Shown in pieces: positions 45,304 to 53,821 of a stretch of DNA of 64,000 bases (positions within the stretch are counted from its first letter, which is position 1; every line of letters starts with the position of its first letter). A program made the position numbers and the translations under genes. Under the pieces are notes generated by a model. It ran no database searches. It was not told the origin of the DNA and saw nothing but the letters and a program-made list of their open reading frames with translations. Source of the stretch: Thermothelomyces thermophilus ATCC 42464 (Eukaryota; Ascomycota; Sordariomycetes; Sordariales; Chaetomiaceae); the NCBI RefSeq assembly GCF_000226095.1, contig NC_016472.1:8556001-8620000 (forward strand), in the 5' to 3' direction.

Positions 45304-46878
45304 GGTGACGGGATGCTTCTAATCGCGACGTCGACTTGATGAGAAAATGCAACTGCTGTCCCGAATGGGGGGTTGGTCGTTAGCCCGCCGTATCCCGGAA
45401 AAAACTAGAGGAGAAAGAGGCATGTGAACGTAGGGAAGCAGATCGGAAGTAAAGTTGAGCCCAGATGGCTTCACCCACAACGACCGAACGAGGGGAGAAG
45501 CTACCGAAATCCGGAGGGAGAGAGAGGGGTGGGGGGAAGAGGAAGAGAAGCAAGAGAAGAGAACAATCGCGGCGAAGGAGAGCATACAGATTCAATCCTG
45601 GGAGAGCAGCTCAGCACCCGCCCACTCCCCGTGACGGACAAGGAATGTAGCGCCTACACCTCTACAACTTTGCACCGTTGTGCCTTTGGACTCCGGCCGG
45701 CGATGGGTCCCAGGAGGAGTATTGAATCCCGAAAAAAAAAAAGGCGGAAGGGAGGAAGAGGAAGGAAAGGAAGAATGGACAGGGAATCGGGGAGAGAGGA
45801 CAGGAGGGAAGGAGAGAAGGCCGCGGGGCAGTGGCTGCTTTTACCTGCACAGTGTGCAAAAGTCGGGTTTGTAGCATGGGTGAGAGTTCAAAGTCGCCGT
45901 ACCCGGAGGAATCCTCATTGGTCAACACCCGCACATCCCACTCCACTTCTGCAAAGATGCATTCAACAGCGCCAGGCAACCCGGCCACGAGTATCCCCGA
46001 TTTGATCTGTTGGAGCCCGCAAATCGGAGACAAAGGGCAAGGAGTTGCAATTGGGCGGCCACCAGAGGTTGACAATTCAGACAATGGTAATGGCCTCAAT
46101 CTGGCCCTACTAGTGGTCGGATTAAGGGGAATCTGCAATACAATCACCGGAAGAGGAATAGAGGGTGGTATGAGGAAGAAGACTTCGGGTGTACCTGTAC
46201 CTTTAATCATCAGACGCAGGCGGTGTCTCACGAAGTGCAAGTACTACAGTAGACAAACTTCCAGGTCAGCCCGAGTGCACCGATATCGACGACATGCTTA
46301 GGGTTGGAGGTGAATGAGCATAGTTAACAAACATCAATGTCTCGACAACTAGCGGTCAGCTGTAGGCTGCACCACCAAGCTGCAATTCTAGAATCCGACA
46401 AAACTATATGCAGTGTAGCACTTGTACCTCGAGAGGGATTGGATGATTCTCGAATCACACACGCACAAACAACAAGCTCCTGACGTAACCTGACCATCCC
46501 GCTGTTGCCCGACACGCCCGATTTAAGTACCTTACCAGTTGTGGAGACCCCCACTGTCCCACTCGGAAGCCCCACTAAGTGGCCCCGTGGGTATGTATGG
46601 ATGTGTTACAGCCGTACTGTGAAACAAGTACGGAATTCCGTACTTGTAAACGAAACGGAAGAGTACTCCGGAGTATATGCGGAGTATTAATGTTTCGTCC
46701 TCGGCTACGTCACGGGTCTCGTCTGCTTGTGTGTGCCATGTGAGTCGTCAAATGCAGTCTCAGAGACAACATATCTCCAACTACAAAGCAGCAGGGAAAA
46801 AATGTTGGAAAATGTGCTCAATTGATGATGTTGAGAGGAGGGGAAAAAAGCTTGGAACCCTTTAAGGGTTGGTTATTG
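45304..46878. other. Intergenic region upstream of MTHFR
   Basis: 1.6 kb with no supported gene. The first 500 bases are purine-rich leader DNA. A perfect 24-bp palindrome lies near the tRNA end and is listed separately. Confidence 0.55.
46624..46647. repeat. Perfect 24-bp palindrome
   Basis: ACAAGTACGGAA followed by its exact reverse complement, centred between 46635 and 46636. A second CTCCGGAG palindrome sits 20 bp downstream. It lies about 230 bp from the 3' end of the tRNA-Ala gene. Confidence 0.9.
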
Positions 46879-46963
46879 TGGACGAGCTGGGAATCGAACC
46901 CAGGACCTTTCGCATGCACTTAGGCATGCTAAGCGAACGCTCTACCAACTGAGCCACACGCCC
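46879..46963 (-). tRNA. tA(AGC): tRNA-Ala(AGC) with a 12-nt intron
   Basis: The cloverleaf is complete. The acceptor 5' strand GGGCGTG pairs with CTCGTCC plus discriminator A; the U6-U67 mismatch is as I recall it for yeast tRNA-Ala. The D arm is GCTC/GAGC, and the anticodon stem TTCGC/GCGAA carries loop TTAGCAT with anticodon AGC. The T arm is CTGGG-TTCGATT-CCCAG. A 12-nt intron at 46915-46926 lies one base 3' of the anticodon, the usual place for nuclear tRNA introns. A-box and B-box sequences are intact, so the gene should be transcribed by RNA polymerase III. Confidence 0.96.
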
Positions 46964-47090
46964 GTGATTGGTTATAAGGTATGTTGGTTACTTCCTCTAT
47001 GCAGGAGGCATGCTAAGCGAACGCTCTACCAACTGAGCCACACGCCCGTGATTGGTTATAAGGTATGTTGGTTACTTCCTCTATGCAGGA
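46923..47090. repeat. 84-bp exact tandem duplication of the tRNA 5' half and its upstream flank
   Basis: Copies 46923-47006 and 47007-47090 are identical. The unit starts inside the tRNA intron and covers the tRNA 5' half plus 43 bp of upstream flank. Confidence 0.95.
47007..47047 (-). pseudogene. tRNA-Ala 5'-half copy
   Basis: Exact copy of tRNA positions 1-37 plus the first 4 intron bases, ending at the duplication junction. It has the A-box but no B-box and no 3' half, so it cannot make a normal tRNA. Confidence 0.92.
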
Positions 47091-47424
47091 GACACATGAA
47101 ACTCGCTGGATCATCCATGCTGTCTTTACTCGGAGCAACAGGTAAACAAGGAGCAGAGGGTGTGTCGACCATGTTCTGCGAGGTCATGTTCACAGGACAG
47201 TCGATGGAGAAGAAACTATATACTACGGATTACCAAACTGCCCACCTGCTCACCGTTTCTCATTAGTCGGCGATTCTGATACGCAAGCTCTGTGCTAGAC
47301 AAGGTCGATCTATGCTCAAAGATAAAGATCCAGGAACGAGGGCTTAGTATCTAAACAGCCCACAGGCGCCGACTCTCAGATATGATCTCAATTCTTCACA
47401 TCGTATCAATATTGATAGTACCGC
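47048..47424. other. Intergenic region between tRNA-half copy and esterase gene
   Basis: The first 43 bases belong to the second copy of the 84-bp repeat. The rest shows no gene. Confidence 0.5.
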
Positions 47425-50400
47425 TCAGTTGGCGTCCTTTCCAGCGGTAGAACCAGCTCCGCTGTCACCAGAAGGCGACTTCGACCGCCCCAGGCCCCCC
47501 TTGCCAACGATCTTCTCCGTCCAATTCCAGCTCAGCGGACTGGAGCTCCTCTCACCGCCACCGAACGGAATTCCTAGCCCAATCCCCTTCCCCTTTCCCT
47601 CACCGCCGGCCGCTTCCTTTCTCGTACCACTCAATCTTCCGCCCACCCCGTCATCACTCTCATCCCCGCTATCTGCCCAGTCTCGATCGCTCCACGTCAC
47701 TGAATCAACCCTGTCCGGCGGCGGCCACGTCGTCGTTGACGTACCGCCACTACCCTTGCCAGCAGCAGTGCTAGACTGGGCAGGGAAAGCGCCTTGCGCG
47801 TTGTTGCTGTTGGCGTTGGCCAGCGAAGGCGACAGCCCCGGGCCTTGCGGCAACTCAGACACCGTATCCTGTTTCTCATCAGCATCACCCTCATCCTCAT
47901 CCTCATCCTCATCACCATCCCTTCCGTTCCTGATACTGACATCCTCCCCTCTCGCGTTCAACCCCCTCGCAGCCGCCCTTATCTCGCCGCCACCTTCGTC
48001 CGTTCCCTCCCCAATCGGTTTCGCCCTTTCGGCGTTCGGCTCGTCCTCGTCTCTGAGCCGCGCCGTCGCGGAGTCACTGAAGTGCGCTTCGACCAGGTGC
48101 TGGATCACTGGCCAGCCGAACGCGTTGGCGAAGGTGCGGCGCACGATAATGTTATTGTGCGCGTCGGGTTCGAGCTTGACGAGAACCTTGCGCCACGAGA
48201 GACCGCGGTGGTAGGCGCGCGCAATTTTCTCTTCGACGCGCATCTGGGAGGTGTCGATATCTACGTCGGCGACGTCCTCGGTAGCGGCGGCCTCGCCGTG
48301 AGTGGCGTCCGAAGAAGGGCTGTGGACAGTCGAGGCTTCGTCGCTGGCGGCAGTAGAGGGGGGCGCGGGTTTGGATTGTTGGGATCGCGGTGAATCCGGG
48401 GAGGTGTCGTTTTGGTTGACCGGGTGGGATCTCGACGAAGAGGTGGTGTCGTCGTTGGATTTTAGAAAAGAGGAGCTTGCAGCTGGCGTCCGGCGCCGTA
48501 GGCTCAAAGTGCCCGAAGGCCGCTCTTTGACGGGTGGTGGGGGGATGTCCGCCGGGTGATAGACACGGTCATGAAAGATAGTTCGAGGACGTTTCGATGG
48601 ATCAATGAGAAACTCGACTGGGGGTAGTTTTGGGTTGAGAAGGTCACCAGCCGACTCGAAGATGCTCGTTTTTGGAGGCGCCGACATTCCCTCTGCATCC
48701 TCGCTGAGCTCGTTCCCAGCCGTCACTCTGGATTTGGACGAGGTACCCGAATCCGAGGCCGGCCACTGATCCGATTTGAGCGTCTGGCTCCGCTGGTAGA
48801 TCTTGTTTATTTTAGGAGACGCCAGGGGCGGCGATTTTGGTGTCTCGCTGCGGAAGAAATTGAAGATGCCGGAAAGAGGATTCGACGTGTTGTTTGTGCT
48901 CGAATTCTGAAGATGCTGCAGCTCTGAAGGTGTCTCTCGGTACGGTTTGGCTATCGACCTCAGGCTTTGCCGATCGTCTTCCAGCATGGCATTAGTCGGC
49001 GGCTGCGGGACCCGGTGAGAATCCTCATGACCGGTTGGAGTTGTCTTGCCCGCGCTTTCAGCGTCATCTTTATCTTCTTGTTCGGCCGGCGACCAAGGAG
49101 CGAGTCTAGGAGTCGTCATGTTGGCTCCAGTCAGTTCGGCCCAGCCAAACCCCACGACTGTTCCCACGAGCCCTGCCTCTCGACGAGCCTTTTCGACTCG
49201 ACCAAGGCCCTGCCAGTCCAGAAAGAGGAGACAGCTTGTCCGGAGTGGAACGATCCCGTCGTTGACCACGTTGGAATAGACCGTTCGGTTACGGAACTTC
49301 TTGAGCGCTTTGTGAGCCGGCCCCGTTGGCAGGATCCGCAGGAGGGGCTTGGACTCGGGCTGATATTCTCCATATACGCGCTTGTGCGCGTGCTCCCCAA
49401 GATTGCTCATGAGCGCGCCCCATCCATTCCGGGCGATCGTTGGCGCTCTCCAGGTCAGGCCCAGGTCTTGTCCTGTCCTCCCTACCAGGCCAAAGTCTAA
49501 CGCAAACTTCACGTAGAGCGGATTCTCATGGTTTAGGCCAAGGAACGGGGATGCCAGCGCAATGAAGTTGATCGGCTCGATAAGATCGAAGAACTGCGGT
49601 GAGTGTTTCTGGATGTACGCTATTGCGTACATCTGCACCAAGCCTCCGAGGGAATGGCCGATGAAGCTGATCTTGGTGAATTTGTACAAACGTTTTCCGC
49701 CCGGAGAGGCTGCCAGGTGGGCGGAGCTGTGCTTGTGTGCTTCTTCGATGGCCTTCTTTTGGGCTCCTGTCTTGAGCGAGTGGGTGATGGCCTCTGAAGC
49801 TGCCTTGGCGGTGGGCAAGCATGGCTGATCTGGAAACGTCATAAGCAAGATATACCTGGCAAGCCGTTTACCCAGGTATTTGATTCCCCTCTCGGTCTTT
49901 GCCGCGTTTCCGGAAAAGCCGCGTACAATGACTTCTTCGTCGTCGTCCACCTCCTCATCGTCCTCCTCGTCCTCGAGCTGCTCGCCTTCGTCGCCTTCTT
50001 TCCGTCGGCTAGCGGTGTCAGTACCCGCTTTGAGTCCCAGATTCGGATCGAGGTTTGAACCCTGGTCGCCCCTTTCAAAAGAGTCGCCCGTCGTAGTAGC
50101 GCCCTTGCGCGCACGCCGCCTTGCCGCGCGTTCCCTTGCTTTGCGCGCTTTCGCGTCAACCTTTGCCTGCTTCACTGCTGCATCTATGCTCTCCTTCATG
50201 AACAGCATGTCGCCGCCTAGATTGCTGTGCAACCCGTGGGTAAGCACAACTAGATGAATCTTCTTTTGTCGGTGCTTTGGCGGCCGCTTTGCCTCGCCAG
50301 AATTTCTGGTGGCCGCGCCGGCTTCGGCGGGAGCGTCGGAGCAGTCCTCTTCCCTCGCCCGGAGCCATCCAATCTCGTTCCAACCTGGGATTTCCGGAGT

Positions 50401-51057
50401 ATTCCACAGGGCTGCGGTATCTTGAACTTTGAGGTGTATTGCCTTGGAGAAGACGCCCTTGGGCTGTGCGGGATGGTGTTTCGATGAGCCAGCGCTCTGC
50501 TGGAAGTCGCTCACCCGGCCAGGCTGGGGTGCTTGCACTTGGCCCCCGATGACGGGCATCACGGAGCCAAGATTCAGCGACTTCTCGTCGCGCGCCAGCA
50601 GGATCTCATAGTGCACCGACGCGGAGGCGGAAAAGATGACTTGGGAGGAAACCTCAATCACCCAAGAGACAGTGTCCTCATCATGCTCGGGCCCGCTCCC
50701 AAAGTGTCCATGTTTGCTGCTGCCCTCGCCAGCGCTCTGGCGGATGTTGTCCGGTACGATCAAGGGGCAGTTCCAGACAGCGCCGGCCTTGAGCATGGGC
50801 TCGAACTCGGGCACGCCATATCGACGCGGATTCTCGAACTTTTCGAAGGGCTTGAATGTCGCGGGGTATGCGGCGACCCCGAGGGTGTATGGCCCATGGA
50901 CAAAGGCGGCACGAAGGGCGATGGCGCAGGTGTTCTTGATGCGCAGGTACAGAAACTCGGGAGAGGGAAGGATGTGGTCGACCGACGGCTTGTAAGTCAC
51001 GGTATAGCGGACCACCTCGCCGATCTTGACGCTGCCTGTCTGATGGAGCAGCAACAT
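47425..51057 (-). CDS. DUF676 serine esterase / putative lipase
   Basis: Intronless, 1210 residues from the ATG at 51057 (MLLLHQTGSVKIGEVVRYTV); the frame extends three codons upstream, but only to a GTG. The N-terminal 250 residues form a beta-rich, C2-like region. The alpha/beta-hydrolase domain runs about 265-640. It begins IHLVVLTHGLHSNLGGDML, where His and Gly form the oxyanion region, and has the nucleophile elbow FIGHSLGGLVQMYAIAYIQ with Ser at about 469. An acidic insert (EQLEDEEDDEEVDDDEE) splits the domain. The rest is mostly low complexity with Ser/Pro/Asp runs, apart from an ordered segment RAYHRGLSWRKVLVKLEPD and ANAFGWPVIQHLVEAHFSD. Yeast relatives include Rog1, a monoacylglycerol lipase. 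Lipid substrate is inferred. Confidence 0.92.
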   Translation of the reverse strand: MLLLHQTGSVKIGEVVRYTVTYKPSVDHILPSPEFLYLRIKNTCAIALRAAFVHGPYTLGVAAYPATFKPFEKFENPRRYGVPEFEPMLKAGAVWNCPLIVPDNIRQSAGEGSSKHGHFGSGPEHDEDTVSWVIEVSSQVIFSASASVHYEILLARDEKSLNLGSVMPVIGGQVQAPQPGRVSDFQQSAGSSKHHPAQPKGVFSKAIHLKVQDTAALWNTPEIPGWNEIGWLRAREEDCSDAPAEAGAATRNSGEAKRPPKHRQKKIHLVVLTHGLHSNLGGDMLFMKESIDAAVKQAKVDAKARKARERAARRRARKGATTTGDSFERGDQGSNLDPNLGLKAGTDTASRRKEGDEGEQLEDEEDDEEVDDDEEVIVRGFSGNAAKTERGIKYLGKRLARYILLMTFPDQPCLPTAKAASEAITHSLKTGAQKKAIEEAHKHSSAHLAASPGGKRLYKFTKISFIGHSLGGLVQMYAIAYIQKHSPQFFDLIEPINFIALASPFLGLNHENPLYVKFALDFGLVGRTGQDLGLTWRAPTIARNGWGALMSNLGEHAHKRVYGEYQPESKPLLRILPTGPAHKALKKFRNRTVYSNVVNDGIVPLRTSCLLFLDWQGLGRVEKARREAGLVGTVVGFGWAELTGANMTTPRLAPWSPAEQEDKDDAESAGKTTPTGHEDSHRVPQPPTNAMLEDDRQSLRSIAKPYRETPSELQHLQNSSTNNTSNPLSGIFNFFRSETPKSPPLASPKINKIYQRSQTLKSDQWPASDSGTSSKSRVTAGNELSEDAEGMSAPPKTSIFESAGDLLNPKLPPVEFLIDPSKRPRTIFHDRVYHPADIPPPPVKERPSGTLSLRRRTPAASSSFLKSNDDTTSSSRSHPVNQNDTSPDSPRSQQSKPAPPSTAASDEASTVHSPSSDATHGEAAATEDVADVDIDTSQMRVEEKIARAYHRGLSWRKVLVKLEPDAHNNIIVRRTFANAFGWPVIQHLVEAHFSDSATARLRDEDEPNAERAKPIGEGTDEGGGEIRAAARGLNARGEDVSIRNGRDGDEDEDEDEGDADEKQDTVSELPQGPGLSPSLANANSNNAQGAFPAQSSTAAGKGSGGTSTTTWPPPDRVDSVTWSDRDWADSGDESDDGVGGRLSGTRKEAAGGEGKGKGIGLGIPFGGGERSSSPLSWNWTEKIVGKGGLGRSKSPSGDSGAGSTAGKDAN

Positions 51058-52208
51058 CGTGGACACGCGTATGTGTGACAGAGGCTCATGTACCGAGAAT
51101 CAAAGGAACTCCAACATTGGTTCCCATACAGTGGTGCACCAAAACTCGTGTCTGGGGTATACAAGGTTCGGGCTCTCGGGAGCTTCGGTCGGGCCGGGTG
51201 CGCTGTGCGAGCGTTATCCCATCGTGTGCGTCAGTGGTGGGTGCAATACCATTCGCGTCGACCCAATGAAAACATTTGTTTTATGGTGGAAAAGAGTGGT
51301 TGCTTGCTGCTACAGGATGTTCCCGCTTGGTTGCCTAGCGGGGTTGGGACGGCGTCGAACAGACGAAACGCGCAGGCAAGGATGGGACGGTCTGAGAAAG
51401 TGGCTGCGGCGAGTGTACGGTCCGTACATACACTGCTACTAGGAGCGCTGAGCTCACCACTATGTACACTTCGTACGCGGATAACTTCGGTATGTAAGGT
51501 ACTGTACGTACCTTATATACGTAATATACAGTATATAAGGTACGCTGTCTACTATCCGTACTCCGTAGTCATCTTCTTGTCGGGCATTCTGTTGCCAAAG
51601 CTTGGTTGTCTTGGCTTCGCTTGGCGATTCTTACGAATTCTTAGCTTAACAAACAGCGTTGACTGCCTTATGCTATACCAATGTAATACTGCGGCATCCG
51701 ATCATGGAGACCCGAATCCTGCCGTGCAAGGGCGGACAAAGGCCAGCGCGCTCGCAATGCGAGTCACGAAGAGGTAGTATTGAGCTAGGCGAAAGACGGC
51801 AATGTTTCATCCGTCGCCATGCAGCAAACCGTCAGTGTTAACTACTGTAATCCGTACTTGTAGTATGTTTTCGTAACTGTCTCGAGACAAACCTCAGAGG
51901 CGACTACAGGCACCTCAATCTATTCCTGAAGAGCAGTCAGAGATGTGCAGTGCATCCCAGGTCACATTGTCAGAGGGCTTGACGGGAGGCGAGGCCTCAT
52001 CCCGCAAACTTCTGAGGTGCTTTGGTGACCTCGTTGAATTCGTGAATCCAAGTCTCCCGTAGAAAAACGGACTGCAAAAATAGGCGTTGAATTTGTCAGT
52101 ACACAAGATTTGAAATCCAGGATGGAAATAGCGCTTCCGTACTTGCCGGGCACCCAAGTTAGCGTGCTTTAACTAATCTGTGTACCTTGACTTCAACCTA
52201 GCAGGCTA
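51058..52208. other. Intergenic region upstream of the esterase
   Basis: 1.15 kb with no supported gene. It contains a 14-bp-stem inverted repeat listed separately and several TCCGTACTTGTA-type motifs. Confidence 0.55.
51507..51544. repeat. Inverted repeat with 14-bp perfect stem
   Basis: CGTACCTTATATAC at 51507-51520 is the reverse complement of 51531-51544, with a 10-base loop. Confidence 0.9.
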
Positions 52209-53578
52209 TAGTGGGGTGTCAAAAGTCTCATGCCACCCCACCTGTCCCTAGCCATCTACATTTTTACCACCAGACTTTAATACAGGATATCTCAACAGCC
52301 ACAAATTGTATAGGAAAACTATTTACATTAGATAGTAGCCCTGGTTCCAAGCTTCAATATTTTGTATACCACCCCCTGGCTCTTTTGACTACGGCCAGCC
52401 GACGTGGCATTCCCTAGATTAGCTTGTCGATTAGCCCCTGATTAATAGCCTACTATACCTCCTATAGGTACTTGGTAAACTCTTTAATATCTAGCCTATT
52501 CTGCCTTAAATTCTATAGATCTAGGAATATTATATATAGCCTCTGTTTAAAAAGGGCCTATATATATTTAATAGGGTTTAAATTAGGGCTATATATAGGC
52601 TATTTAATCCAGGAAATCCCCTATACTAAGAGCTACTATTTAATAGATTTATGGATATATATAGGAGTATTATCTTACTAAAAGTATTAAGTTCTATTAT
52701 AATAAGGTAAAAGGCCCTCTTCTAACTATATATCTATAATATAGAGTACTTAGATACCTCTCTAGGATAATAAGCTTACTCTAACTACCTACCTATATTA
52801 CCCCCTATATTATAATCGTAATATTTACCCTTATATAGTTCTTTAAGTTAATAAATCTATAGTTATACTTCTTAGAAGGAAAATAGAATATCTAGATAGT
52901 TAGATTTAAGGTACTATTTTAATAAGAATACTTATTAGAAAAGATAGTCTAAGATAGTTAGAAATACTAAAAAGAATTACTATATTATATTTAACTTATT
53001 TAAACCAATTTATTAGTTTTTTCTAACTAGTTATATATAAAGTTATATCTATCCTTTACTAGCTCTTTTATTAAAGAAATCTTCCTTTTTACTTGTCATT
53101 TATATAAATAGTATACTTAGAGGAATCGTCAAATAGTTAAAGGTAATACTTTCTTCCTAATTATATTAACAAGGGCCTTCCTTGCTATACGTCATTCCTT
53201 TTTAATCATTAAAAGGATATATCGCTTTTTCGAAGGCAAAAGAACCTTAGGACAGCCGCTTTAAGGTAGAGACTTAAAAGTATTATAAGAATTCTAGAGT
53301 TTAATGGCATGGTAGATGGCCGGTCGAGATACGCTAAACAGGGTTACTAGAGATTGCTCGCTATATCCTATAGATATAAGGCTATAAATAATAACTCAAA
53401 TATAAGGGCTTAATTCCCTATTACTATGATGGTCAGCCGTTAATTTGGATATAAAATTGTGTAGTTTGGGCTCCATATTGTAGAGCTGTAGGATATAGAA
53501 AAGAAGGTTGGGTACGCGTCTCTGTCGTGGAACGCGTTTATGTGGGTGGGGTGGCAGGGGACTTTTGACCCCTGACTG
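52209..53578 (-). mobile_element. RIP-degraded Tc1/mariner DNA transposon, full length
   Basis: 1370 bp bounded by TA target duplications (52207-52208 and 53579-53580). The two ends are inverted repeats that align over about 35 bases: the right end reads CAGTCAGGGGTCAAAAGTCC inward, the left TAGTGGGGTGTCAAAAGTCT. The interior is strongly AT-rich and full of stops. On the minus strand the right side still reads as a helix-turn-helix (IGYSEQSLVTLFSVSRPAIYH), and the left side as SPNLNPIKYI followed by a stop and AL, the usual SPDLNPIENLWAL of Tc1/mariner transposases. The D-to-N, E-to-K and W-to-stop changes are all G-to-A, as RIP makes. Size fits the 1.3-kb impala/Tc1 class. Inactive. Confidence 0.9.
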
Positions 53579-53580
53579 TA

Positions 53581-53821
53581 CCTACTGTGTACACAGTACT
53601 CCGTAGTGTACCAATTGATCACTGGGACCGCATTCACGTGAGAGGGCGGACGACCAGATCCACCGCAAAGCAAGGGCTGACGACAGGATGACTGACCGCC
53701 AAGTTTTTTAAGCCGGCAGTATTTTCACAACTCCAGACCCCTCGTCCGGCACTGGGACAAGCTCACCGACCAGAACAGCTTCCGATCCGTCCATGACATA
53801 CCCGGCACTCTGACCACAACA
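53581..53821. other. Intergenic region upstream of the two-zinc-finger gene
   Basis: Short region with GTAC-rich DNA at 53590-53610. Promoter of the gene that starts at 53822. Confidence 0.45.
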
